Assembly: GCA_021292165.1 (NCBI GenBank)
Contig: CM037878.1
Location: forward strand, 930,001-994,000
From: Shinisaurus crocodilurus
Lineage: Eukaryota; Chordata; Lepidosauria; Squamata; Shinisauridae
Direction: 5' to 3'
DNA: 64,000 nt
In this document: piece by piece, positions 53,988 to 64,000 of the stretch
Layout: every line of letters starts with the position of its first letter
How positions within the stretch are numbered: position 1 is the first letter of the stretch
Made by a program: the position numbers and the translations under genes
Notes under the pieces: model-generated
The model's database searches: none
What the model was told of the DNA's origin: nothing
Seen by the model: only the letters and a program-made list of their open reading frames with translations

Positions 53988-54440
53988 TGCAGAGCGTCCT
54001 GCCAAGCAATTCTCCACCTGTGGGTTGCAGCCAAATTGTGGGATGCGGGGTGGAGATGGAGGGTGACCCGATGCAAGATGGCCTGGCCTACCTCACAGGA
54101 GTCCTGTGAGGATAAATTAGAAACAGTAAGCTTGTCGGGAGCTTCCCTCCGGGAGGGGGCCTGGGGAGAACACTCCTGAACCCGCCACGCTTCAGGTCTT
54201 GTGAAGATACACTCCTGAGATAAGGGGGGAGAGACGCTCTCCGAGCATGCCGTCATAAGCTTCACAAGCACCCATCAGTCACAGCCACACTGGCACACCC
54301 CCAGCACGGGCAGCCGCCGCTTCTCAGGCAGATGCAGCACCCCCGGCGTCAGCCGCAGCTCCTCCGCCTGACTCCTTCCCTTGCTTACTCCGGAGGTCTT
54401 GGCTTTAGTTTCCAGGACCCTCCGCAGGGCCCGCTTGTGC
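53988..54440. other. Unassigned, possible exon at 54389-54483
   Basis: On the minus strand TTCCTCAG (ending at 54484) and GTAAGC (from 54388) would bound a 95-bp exon in an open frame reading ERHKRALRRVLETKAKTSG. I do not recognise the protein, and no adjoining exon is evident. Confidence 0.2.
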
Positions 54441-54809
54441 CTCTCCACAGAGTCTCCCGCGGAGCCGCCACAGCATCTCCCTGCTGAGGAATGAAGCGCC
54501 AGGTTCACAGGCAGGGTGCACATGTGTGTGTGCGCGCGCACGTGCGTGCGTGCGTGCGTGCGCACACGGAGCAGCAACCCCTTTCGAAATGATCCAGCAC
54601 TGAAGCTCACGTCAGGCTGTTGTGTGGCCCCTTCTGGGGGTGGGGAGGGGTGTGCCAAACAAAGCCCACCGCTCTGCGCCGGAGGGCAGCCTCAGCTGTG
54701 CCTCTGGTGATCCTGCTAACTTGGGCCCTCCAAAAATCAATAAGAATGTATTCAGTCAAAATCCAAAATCCAGTAAAAATCTAAAGGTATCTTCCCAGCT
54801 GCTCTCTAG
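54441..54809. repeat. Long inverted repeat, left arm
   Basis: About 369 bp that recur as the reverse complement at 55998-56366, with only a few differences by eye. The arm includes a TGCG/GTGC run at about 54524-54566 and the motif TAAGAATGTATTCAGTC. The spacer is about 1.19 kb. Confidence 0.9.
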
Positions 54810-54951
54810 CTGTTTGTCTGTGTTTCATGTCTGATCACAGAAAAGTGTGCCTGTCTGTGTGGGTGCAGGCGTGCAGTGCGCACCATGGGATGTGGCGACG
54901 GGGGTCACACACCCATAGCCAGGCCCCCTCTGCTGAGCTAGGAAAGGATCT

Positions 54952-55205
54952 CCAGGTAGTGTAGCATAGTGGTGAGAGTGTTGGACTGGGACCAGGGACA
55001 TCCGGGTTCTGTCCCTGCTCAGCCATGAAACTCACTGGGTGACTTTGGGCCAGTCACTGACTCTCAGCCTCACCTACCTCACAGGCTTGTTGTGAGGATA
55101 AAAATGGAGAGGAGGGGGGGAAGATTATGTAAGCTGCCTTGGGTTCCTTGCAGGAAAAAAGGTGGGGTATAAATATAATTAATAAAATAAATTAATAAAT
55201 AAATA
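54952..55205 (+). mobile_element. tRNA-derived SINE, Sauria-SINE-like
   Basis: Head GGTAGTGTAGCATAGTGG, GTGACTTTGGGCCAGTCAC, then CTGCCTTGGGTTCCTTGC, GGTGGGGTATAAATATAAT and an AATA tail. Lies in the spacer of the inverted repeat. Confidence 0.88.
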
Positions 55206-55997
55206 GTGGAAGGCTCCAGGTAGCCAGGGCTGCCAGCCTCACTCCCACTTCATAGAAATTGGATCCTCCTCCTCCTCCTCTGAGCCTCCTTCTGTAAACA
55301 TCCTGCCCATAAGTCTCTGAGGGGCCTCTGGAAGATTGCCTGCCAGATAAAACTGGGGCTTGAAGGTGGGGAGTTGCACTGCAGGCGGGGCGGGTGTTCC
55401 TCCCAAGGCCATTTGGAAGCCTGGATGCAAGCAAACAGCTGGAGACTGTGCCCGCCCTGCCCTGAGCCTGACTGGCGGTGTGGCAGTGGGCAACAGAGGG
55501 GCAAGGCCTTGCCCTGGGAAAAGCTGCTAGTCAGGGAGAGAGACCCCTTCCTGCAACAGAGCTGGAAGCATCGGAGGGAGAAGGAAAGAGCCACGATGGG
55601 CAGGAGACGGGCGCTCAGCAGCAGAGCAGCGCTGTGCCTGGCCCACGCGCAAGGGAGCACGCCTCCTTCCCAAAGGGGGGGGGGGAGAGCCAGGGGTGGC
55701 GGGGACACAGCCCTGCGTCACCTGCCGCCCCCTGAGGCTTCCCTGTTCCCTCTGAGCTTGGCTGCAGACCTCACTGCAGCCGGGGAGAAATTAATTTTCC
55801 TAGCAACAATATATTGTTCTCTGTTGTAATGCGAAGTATGTTCTGGTGGCTTGCTCTGCAATGGACAATGGAGAGCCCTGCGCTTTGCAAAAGACCTGCT
55901 CCTGGTGGGGATGAAAAATGCTGGAACCGGTTTGTTGAGGTGGATGCACACGGCTGCCTGCATTTTGGGACTCCCCTCAGGGGCGTGGCGATGGGGA
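55206..55997. other. Unassigned spacer
   Basis: The remainder of the inverted-repeat spacer. Mid-length frames on both strands have no recognisable domain. Confidence 0.4.
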
Positions 55998-56366
55998 CTA
56001 GAGAGCAGCTGGGAAGATACCTTTAGATTTTTACTGGATGTTGGATTTTGACTGAATACATTCTTATTGATTTTTGGAGGGCCCAAGTTAGCAGGATCAC
56101 CAGAGGCACAGCTGAGGCTGCCCTCCGGCGCAGAGCGGTGGGCTTTGTTTGGCACACCCCTCCCCACCCCCAGAAGGGGCCACACAACAGCCTGACGTGA
56201 GCTTCAGTGCTGGATCATTTCGAAAGGGGTTGCTGCTCCGTGTGCGCACGCACGCACGCACGCACGTGTGCGCGCACACACACATGTGCACCCTGCCTGT
56301 GAACCTGGCGCTTCATTCCTCAGCAAGGAGATGCTGTGGCGGCTCCACAGGAGACTCTGTGGAGAG
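55998..56366. repeat. Long inverted repeat, right arm
   Basis: Reverse complement of 54441-54809. Differences include CCAACATCC versus the other arm's CCAAAATCC equivalent, a few substitutions near the outer end, and a length change in the CGCA run. Confidence 0.9.
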
Positions 56367-56513
56367 TGCCGCACTCCCAGACTGACCACTCCGCCCCGTC
56401 GCTCTTTATTCTCTCAGGACTGTGGGGGAGTCCCTGCCCTGCGCCCCCCCTCTTCTAGTCAGGGGACAGACCTGGGAGGGAGCATGGCGCTGAACCTTCT
56501 CTGTCGTCCCCAC

Positions 56514-56892
56514 CAGCCTTCAGAAGAGGAGACTGAGGGGAGATATGATCGCACTCTTCCAGTATTTGAAGGGGTGTCACACAGAGGAGGGCAAAGATCT
56601 CTTCTCGTTCATCCCAGTTTGCAGGACACGGAATTATGGGCTCAAGTTACAGGAACCTAGATTCCACCTAAACATCAGGAAAAATTTCCTGACTGTCAGA
56701 GCAATAAGACAATGGAATCAACTACCTAGGGAGGTGGTGGGCTCTCCCAGTCTGGAGGCATTCAAGGTGCGGCTGGACAGACATCTGTCAGAGATGCTTT
56801 GACCTGGATTCCTGCATTGAGCAGGGGGTTGGACTCGATGGCCTTGTAGGCCCCTTCCAACTCTACTTTTCTATGATTCTATGATTCTATGA
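56514..56892 (+). mobile_element. CR1 3' end fragment
   Basis: Begins at the codons for [17 protein letters not shown] and ends with the ATTCTATG terminus. Frame 56545-56802 (85 aa) is open and ends [19 protein letters not shown], the variant also seen at 6838-8223. Confidence 0.92.
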
Positions 56893-58790
56893 CTCTCTGC
56901 AGAGGACCAAGCCAGGCCTTGCCCGCTCCCAGGACATGTGGTCATGTTACGAAACAAGAGGTGCCGGGGCTCGAGCCTGCTTTGACCTGGAAGCCCAGCC
57001 GCTACTTACAAACATACGCAGGGGCTGGGAGCCTGTTGCAGCTCTGCACTTTTGCCTGCCTGCAGAACAAGTGAGGGGGTCCAGCCGCTGCTGCCCAGCC
57101 CAGCCGTGGGTGCCACTCCCAGAATTGCTGCCGGGCACTGTGCGGGATCAGCGCCACGCAGGGTCAGAGAGCCCTGGCTGGTGATTGGCAGCTGCAGGGC
57201 AGGCGAAGCCGCCCCTCGAGTGCTGCCGGCTGCCTGTCAGCCGGCCAGGAGTGGATTCGTGTGTCGAAGCGGCGGCGCGCGCTCCCTGGCAGGCCGCCCA
57301 CCGCTCCTTTCTCACGACCTCTCCTGTTCCGGAGTTCATTGGGGAGCCATTCATTTCCTGCCAGAAGGCCGCCTCGCCTGCTTTTTTTTGATGTGTGTGT
57401 GTGTGTGGGGGGAGGTGGAACCACCTTGGCCACCGCGCAGCGAGGGCCTGGTACGAGCCGGCCGCGCTTGGCGCAAGGGACGGGGCTTCAGCTGCCTGCC
57501 TGCCTGCCTGCCTGCCTGCCATCAAAGGCTGTGCGTCTCCCGCGCCATCTGGAAGCACTCTCGGGAGCGAGGCGGGGAGGAAGCAGGCGAAGGCCTCACT
57601 GGCTGGCTCGGCAGCACCACAGACACCCCCGCGGGTGGGAAACGTTAATGGGTCCTAATGACAGGCCTCCCCAGGGGTGTGTGAGCGGAATCCTAGTAGC
57701 CACAGGGCCGCCACATCCCACGGCTGGCCCCAGATGTGCTCGGAGCTGCGAAGGGGCGGGGGGGCGACCAGGAGGTGCCGAGGCAACGTCCGCGCCATGG
57801 TGGGAAGGGATGTGCAGGCCGTGTCCAGCAAGGGGCAGCTGGGCGAGGGCTGCAAGGGAGCCCAGGCTCGTCAAGGCTTCACCCGAACTCCGTCTCAGCC
57901 CTGGGACGTGGGGTGGCACAGCCAGGGTCGGCACGGTGCTGCTTTCCTTCGCCACAGCCAGGCCGCCCATGGCTGCGATTAGCGGGAAGGAGAAGGGGGT
58001 CAGAGGGCAAGACTTCCCGCTTGGGCCCCACAGCCTCTCGCTGTATCAGCTCTCCAGTGGATACACCACCCTCACCACCCCAACTGGGCTGGACTCTCTG
58101 GGTCACAGCGACCGGATGCGGCATCCATTCCTGGGCTGAGGGGGAGGAGCTGCCGGGTGAAGGGGCCACCACGCCAGGGCCAGCAAAGGCGCCCTCTGCG
58201 GTTGCCCAAGGGTAACGCAGTCCATCCGCCCCTCCTCCATCCTCTTCTTCAGGGCTGTCTATGGTGCCCATATCGGATTATCCAGACGAGCTCTCCTTTC
58301 CCAGGTGTGCCAGTCAGCCCAGCACAAAGATCAGCAGGTCGCCGTGGCCAAAGTGCCAGGGTGACCGGGCCCATCTGAACAGACCAAGGCCGTCAGGAAA
58401 GCAGCATTCCCTGGCTCACAAGAGAATTGGCAAAGGGGCATGGCCCGCGACTTCAGAAGCAGCTTTCCTTTTGGCGGGAATCTGCCCACTTTTCTGGCAA
58501 GCCAAACCATGCTGCCGAAGACAGCACAGCGGCCTCGGTGCCAAAGGAGATTCAGAGCAAGGTCGGGCACGAGGCGTTTCATCGACACATCTCTGCCTCC
58601 TTCGGGCTCCGATGGCAAGTCCAAAGCAAAGTCCCCCCCTGCCCTTTGGAGGTTACATAGACGGGCTGCTCTTTTGAAGCAGCGGGCACAAACCCTGGCC
58701 TGCACACGTTGACCAAGCAATTACGATAGACCGATAAGACGGCTCAATTTACAGCACAGAAGTCCCAGAGGATCTTTGGCATGACCAAGA
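56893..58790. other. Unassigned, G+C-rich
   Basis: Contains GT and TGCC runs (about 57391-57406, 57492-57520). At 58253-58304 an exon-like block is bounded by CTCTTCTTCAG and GTGTGCC and can read LSMVPISDYPDELSFP. I do not recognise the product and give this low weight. Confidence 0.35.
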
Positions 58791-58794
58791 GAAT

Positions 58795-58977
58795 GTAAGA
58801 AGAGCCCCGAGGCTGGATCAGACATCTGTCAGAGATGCTTTGACCTAGATTCCTGCATTGAGCAGGGGGTTGGACTCGATGGCCTTGTAGGCCCCTTCCA
58901 ACTCTACTTTTCTATGATTCTATGACCCAGAGGGGTCCATCTCATCCAACATCCTGCTCTTCACATCGGGGGCCAGA
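58795..58977 (-). mobile_element. Type-B LINE tail interrupted by a CR1 tail
   Basis: AAGAAGAGCCCCGAGGCTGG and GGTCCATCTCATCCAACATC are parts of one type-B 3' end. Between them (about 58826-58925) is a plus-strand CR1 3' end of roughly 100 bp. Confidence 0.7.
58820..58925 (+). mobile_element. CR1 3' terminal fragment
   Basis: Begins around the codons for HLSEML and ends ATTCTATGA. One of the shortest CR1 insertions here, embedded in the type-B tail. Confidence 0.85.
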
Positions 58978-59706
58978 GATCATAGAATCATAGAAAAGTA
59001 GAGTTGGAAGGGGCCTACAAGGCCATCGAGTCCAACCCCCTGCTCAATGCAGGAATCTAGGTCAAAGCATCTCTGACAGATGTCTGTCCAGCTGCACCTT
59101 GAATGCCTCCAGAGTGGGAGAGCCCACCACCTCCCTAGGTAGTTGATTCCATTGTCTTATTGCTCTGACAGTCAGGAAATTTTTCCTGATGTTTAGGTGG
59201 AATCTAGGTTCCTGTAACTTGAGCCCATTATTCCGTGTCCTGCAAACTGGGATGAACGAGAAGAGATCTTTGCCCTCCTCTGTGTGACATCCCTTCAAAT
59301 ACTGGAAGAGTGCGATCATATCTCCCCTCAGTCTCCTCTTCTGAAGGCTAAACATGCCCAGTTCTTTCAGTCTCTCCTCATAGGGCCTTGTTTCCAGTCC
59401 CTTTATCATCCTTGTTGCCCTCCTCTGAACCCTCTCCAGTTTGTCTATGTCCTTCTTAAAATGAGGTGCCCAGAACTGGACGCAGTACTCAAGATGAGGC
59501 CTAACCAGTGCCGAGTAAAGGGGAATTATCACTTCCCGCGATTTGGAAGCTATACTTCTATTAATACAGCCCAAAATTGCATTTGCCTTCTTTGCAGCCA
59601 CATCGCATTGCTGGCTCATATTCAGTTTGTGATCTACCACAATTCCAAGATCCTTCTCACTTGTAGTATTCTTGAGCCAAGTGTCCCCCATTCTGTAACT
59701 CTGTAA
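58978..59706 (-). mobile_element. Young 5'-truncated CR1 LINE
   Basis: Minus-strand CR1 with its full 3' end. Broken at about 59706, within the codons for QSYRMGDTWL. Frame 59062-59787 (241 aa) is open, with the first 28 or so residues from flanking sequence. It carries the [11 protein letters not shown] variant. Confidence 0.92.
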
Positions 59707-61079
59707 CACCAGCCAGGCATGGAGGCAACACACACGCGGCACCTTTGCCTGCTCCCAGCGACTGCTCTCCAGGGGTCTGCCGCCCATGGCTGAAGGCTCC
59801 GTGGATCAGGGCCAGTGCCCATTCAGAGGTGGCACTCCTGCAGCGGGGACTTCCTCGCGGCAGGGCCGACCTGCCCTGCCCTTCAGGCAAGAGACAGTGC
59901 TGGCTCCTGCCCAGGGGACCAGAGTCAGACGGGTCACCTGGGAAGGAACTCTGCAGACCAGGCTGGGTGGGTGGGTGGGTGGGTGAGAGCAAGCCCCTAT
60001 TTCCCGCTCTGGCCCTTGTCCCAGCTACCACAATGGTACTGCTGTGGCAGCTTGAAATAAGCACTTCTTTAATGGGGGGCGGGGGGCGGGGGCAGAAGGA
60101 AGGCGAAGCCTGTCAGGGCATCAAAAACCACTGACAGGAAGGGACCCCTGAGGAGCCCCTCACCAGACAATGCCCCCGGGCCTTCCCAAGGAGGGGGGCC
60201 TGTGGGCCTGTGCTGACAGGGCCTGGTGGAGCCCCCTGCCCCTCCCCCCACAGCATTCCTTTCCGCGACACCTGAATGCGGGAGGCACACCTGGCTGCTC
60301 CAACCGGAGGGGATCCGGCAGGCCTTTGTGGGGGGATTTGCAAGGAATTCCCTCCAGCTCCCAGCACGGGCGGAGTTATTAAGGCTTTTGGGGTGGGGGA
60401 GGGCAGAGGGGGGGGCCCTTTGGGAATTGAAACCCGAGCCGGCCCTTTATCTGGCTCCCCCTTCTCGCTTGCAAATGGGGCATGACCAAGGCAGGGGCGC
60501 GAGCGAGCGAGCGAGTGAGCAAGCGCGCTAGCTGGTGCTCAGAGGGGGGGGAGGGCTGCCTTTCGCGCTTCCGCCTCCACATGTTTTGTGAATTAGCGGG
60601 GCAGAGGAGACGCAGCGCCTGATCACAACCAGATGCGGCGGGTGTTAAATCATCACAGCCTGGCCAGGGCCGGGGCAGAGGGGTGTCTCGAAGGGGAGCG
60701 TGCAAAACCACTTAAGGAGCTGCGCAAGAGCGAGCGTGCGCGCATGTGTGTTTCCGCGGCTTCCACGGTCCAGCCAGACCCTGAAAAAGGGGGGCTCCTG
60801 GCCAACAGTCTGGGGGGGCCCAGGCAGCCTCTCCCAAGCCCTGGAGTGCCCAACAACCCAGCCATTCCCAGAGGAAGAAGCCCCCCAAAGCCAGGACTGT
60901 CTACACCGGCGGCAAGGAGGAGAGGCTGCTTCCAAAATGAAGGATTTTGGAAAGTCAGAGCCAGGCCCACAGCGCAGCTCCAGGCTCAGCCAGGTGGGCC
61001 TGTGGCCTGTTCGTGCGGGGGCGGGGGCGCGCACGCACGCGCACACGGGCTTAGCCAAAGGCAGATGGGAAGAGAACAG
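59707..61079. other. Unassigned, G+C-rich
   Basis: GGGT run at about 59964-59983. No gene recognised. Confidence 0.45.
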
Positions 61080-61305
61080 TTTATGTATTACATTTCTATC
61101 CCGCCTTTTTTCCTGCAAGGAACCCAAGGCGGCTTACATGATCCTCCTCCTCTCCTTTTGATCCTCACAACAACCCTGTGAGGTAGGTTAGGCTGAGAGA
61201 CAGTGACTGGCCCAAAGTCACCCCGTGAGTTTCATGGCCGATTGGGGACTAGAACCCGGATCTCCTGAGTCCCAGTCCAGCACTCTCACCACTATGCCAT
61301 ACAGG
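61080..61305 (-). mobile_element. tRNA-derived SINE, Sauria-SINE-like
   Basis: Minus strand: head with GGCATAGTGGTGAGAGTG, GGTTCTAGTCCCC, GTGACTTTGGGCCAGTCAC and 3' end GCCTTGGGTTCCTTGCAGG. The terminal tail is short. Confidence 0.87.
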
Positions 61306-61506
61306 ATGCCTGACAGGCAGATGACCCCAGGGTCTTGCCAAAGCTCCCGTTAGCCTGCGCTGGGAAGCACATAAATGATTTCCACATTCCCCTCCCCTCT
61401 TCTGTATTATAGATTGGCCACTGATGCCACACACCCCTTTTTGTGTCACATGCCAACATCACACCCCGCCTTCCCATGGAGCCTGATCAGGCTGTGGAAC
61501 CAGAAG
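61306..61506. other. Unassigned
   Basis: No feature recognised. Confidence 0.3.
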
Positions 61507-61992
61507 TCACTTTAAGAAGGACATAGACAAACTGGAGAGGGTTCAGAGGAGGGCAACAAGGATGATCAAGGGACTGGAAACAAGGCCCTATGAGGAGAGA
61601 CTGAAAGAACTGGGCATGTTTAGCCTTCAGAAGAGGAGACTGAGGGGAGATATGATCGCACTCTTCCAGTATTTGAAGGGATGTCACACAGAGGAGGGCA
61701 AAGATCTCTTCTCCTTCACCCCAGTTTGCAGGACACGGAATAATGGGCTCAAGTTACAGGAACCTAGATTCCACCTAAACATCAGGAAAAAATTCCTGAC
61801 TGTCAGAGCAATAAGACAATGGAATCAACTACCTAGGGAGGGTCGTGGGCTCTCCCAGTCTGGAGGCATTCAAGGTGCAGCTGGACAGACATCTGCCAGG
61901 GATGCTTTGACCTAGATTCCTGCATTGAGCGGGGGGTTGGACTCGATGGCCTTGTAGGCCCCTTCCAACTCTACTTTTCTATGATTCTATGA
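61507..61992 (+). mobile_element. CR1 3' part
   Basis: Begins at codons for [24 protein letters not shown] sequence and ends with the ATTCTATG terminus. Frame 61562-61915 is shifted near its end by an extra base at about 61842 (GGGAGGGTCGTGGG against GGGAGGTGGTGGG). Confidence 0.9.
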
Positions 61993-63560
61993 TCATGTGG
62001 GCCAACCCAGTATATGTTTACTCCAAAGTACGTTGTATGTAATGGGGCTTGCTCCCACGTGAGCAAGCATGGCACAGTCACTGCTCATGGCCCCTGCACC
62101 ATGAGGAATGTTGAAGAAACAGTATAATTAGGTTCATGAGAAATCAACAAGGGATTAATCAGTATTATAAGTAAATATGTATTTTTGTATTGATCACGGA
62201 TAGATCAGAGAGGTAATTTGGTTCAGTTGAATGCTGTGACCACTGTTTGGTGTTTACCAAGTGGATTGTGAAGTGGGGGGAACGTCGATCTGCTCATGCC
62301 AGGCCCAGAATGCCGTCAGATTCAGCAGAGATCAACGCAGCCATGATAGATGGAAATGTGAGGCAGCAATGGAAGAATCCTGCTCTGTGCGGGGTGCTTG
62401 GAATTCTGCTGAATCTTCGTGACAGACCCTGTGAGACGGTGGGGCCTGCGAGTAGATGATTGGAACCCGATGAGGAAGCATCATACCTAGTAAGATGCTA
62501 ACAATAGAAGCCAACAGACTCACAGAGAACGTGGAATCATAAAATACTGGAATGTTTGGAAGGATGTGCTGAAAATACGTGCAGATGTGTCATGTCAAGC
62601 TGACCTGTGCAAAAATCTGCAGAAAAGCAGGGTCTTGGTTACAATTCCCTCTCAGTGCTATGCCTTGCGCCATGCAAGGGAGGAAATTAATGTAAAAGAT
62701 GGGTGGCGGGGGCGGCGGGGGACACACACGACTCTGCTCCTGTCTTTGACCATTATAAAAGATGTTCTGGGTACATACAATGGCTACTAACTACTTCTGC
62801 TACTGCTTCTTCCTTCCTCTCTGGGATACACTTGAATATTTTCCATGTTCTCTCCCCCTGGTATGGCTTGACTGGAGACAGCTGACTGGCTCTGATGGAG
62901 ATGGAAAGATCCGTGACCCACTGCGTTGGGACTGGTAGACATGACATTTGCAGAAGAGAGTGAGCTTTGGCTGTTGGGCAGTATAGAAAAGTAGTAAGTG
63001 ATTAAAAATAAAACGTGGACCGCCTAAAATAGCGGTGGGTGGGCGGGCGGGCGCGGTGTACTGCTGCGGGGCAGAGCTGCAGGAAGGATTGGGCCTGCGG
63101 CTCCTATTCAAATTGCTTCAAAATTATTATGGATTGTTGATTGCTTTCCTGTGACCTTCTCCAAGCATTTCTAGTATTTTCTAAATGCTAATGTCTTCAA
63201 ATTATTATTTTTTCTATATGAAGATTGTGTTTTCAGCACTGGGTGTCAATAAGCCAATTTACGTTTCTGTTATAATCCTGGGTGTGTGGTCTTTTACACC
63301 CATCAGACTTTACCATCTGACCCATTGGGTAGTAACCAACCTGACCACCGAATCAGCACATCCCACATCTATATTTTCCTTTAGAGCCTCCAAGATGGCG
63401 GCTCTTCCGTAGCCATCGTGACCAACCCAGCTACATTTTTCTCCCAAAGTTTAACTCCCTTCCACATAGCTTGCTCCCTCCTCAAGTATCAGAGCAAAAG
63501 GCCATGTTCCTCTTCTACCCATGAACATGCATTGTTTGGGAAAGGGTTAATGTACCCTTT
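61993..63560. other. Unassigned with an L2 tail scrap
   Basis: GTGAGCTTTGGCTGTTGGGC at about 62961, followed by an AATAAAA stretch to about 63013, looks like an L2-type 3' tail. No gene seen in the rest, which is more A+T-rich than most of the window. Confidence 0.45.
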
Positions 63561-63765
63561 CATCAGGAAAAATTTCCTGACTGTTAGAGCAATAAGACAA
63601 TGGAACCAATCACCTAGGGAGGTGGTGGGCTCTCCCACACTGGAGGCATTCAAGATACGGCTGGACAGCCATCTGTCAGGGATGCTTTGACTTGGGATTC
63701 CTGCATTGAACAGGGGGTTGGACTCGATGGACTTATAGGCCCCAACTTTACTTTTCTATGATTCT
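63561..63765 (+). mobile_element. CR1 3' end fragment, diverged
   Basis: Frame 63418-63690 includes [18 protein letters not shown] and SPTLEAFKIRLDSHLSGML. The terminus ends ATGATTCTA. More substitutions than in the young copies. Confidence 0.88.
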
Positions 63766-64000
63766 ACCCCCTTTCCTGGCCTTCTCTGCTAGGACGAAAC
63801 ATCCCCCCCCATTGTTCTTTGTCTAATCACCCGACTTCCCTGACACAGGGCTGCTGCAAAGGGCTCCACCACTGCCCTCCTACAAGCTGCCACCTGAAGG
63901 ATCAAAGCAGCAGCAGTTTCTGCACTGGTCCAGCTGGAGATCCCTGAAAGCTCACAAGCAGGACGCCTGCCTCCAATCCCCCAAAGGTATACTGCTTCTG
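63766..64000. other. Unassigned
   Basis: No feature recognised at the end of the window. Confidence 0.3.

Noticed and set aside
55250..55829. Overlapping 150-aa frames on both strands
   Set aside because: No domain recognised; typical of GC-rich noncoding DNA.

Overview
The window looks like nuclear DNA of a squamate reptile, most likely a lizard. This is inferred from repeat content: young, near-identical CR1 LINEs ending in ATTCTATG repeats, several L2-like LINEs ending in ATC or AATA repeats, tRNA-headed SINEs of the Sauria-SINE kind, many short hAT-type elements with 8-bp target duplications, and a decayed Ty1/copia gag. I found no host protein-coding gene that I can name and no functional RNA gene. 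The open frames with recognisable protein content are reverse transcriptase, endonuclease or gag fragments. The stretches between repeats are mostly G+C-rich and look intergenic or intronic.

Layout. 1-6.1 kb: unassigned sequence, a SINE, and a 778-bp hAT-like element built from ACTCG motifs (3471-4248). 6.1-9.1 kb: a CR1 split by a younger CR1 (6838-8223). 9.1-22 kb: mostly unassigned, with an L2 (12.3-13.2 kb), SINEs, a large inverted repeat (14.9-15.8 kb) and two copies of a 5S-rRNA-derived SINE. 22-31 kb: a CR1, then another CR1 split by two L2 fragments, then a long minus-strand L2. 31-36 kb: hAT elements, a duplicated 260-bp segment shared with 5.5 kb, and CR1-like remnants. 36.5-41 kb: a second CR1-in-CR1 nest, the second ACTCG element in opposite orientation, an RTE/BovB-like LINE split by a 5S SINE, and a GC-rich hAT element. 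42.5-47 kb: a 1-kb GC-rich hAT element that may carry host DNA, the copia gag, and a CR1 split by a 146-bp MITE. 48.7-53.9 kb: a palindromic MITE, a plus-strand L2 of about 2 kb, a CR1 split by a 5S SINE, and another small hAT element. 54.4-56.4 kb: a long inverted repeat. 56.5-64 kb: CR1 fragments, SINEs and unassigned GC-rich sequence.

How the parts relate. The 5S-headed SINE has the same 3' tail as the resident CR1, which suggests CR1 mobilises it. A tRNA-Ala-like SINE shares its tail with a second LINE type. Nested insertions give a relative order: divergent CR1 copies are oldest; young CR1, L2, 5S SINE and hAT MITEs came later. The most unusual items are the ACTCG-rich hAT pair, the CR1-tailed 5S SINE, and the GC-rich cargo inside the CAGGGCCGG hAT family. 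Similarities and breakpoints were judged by eye; no alignment or database search was run.
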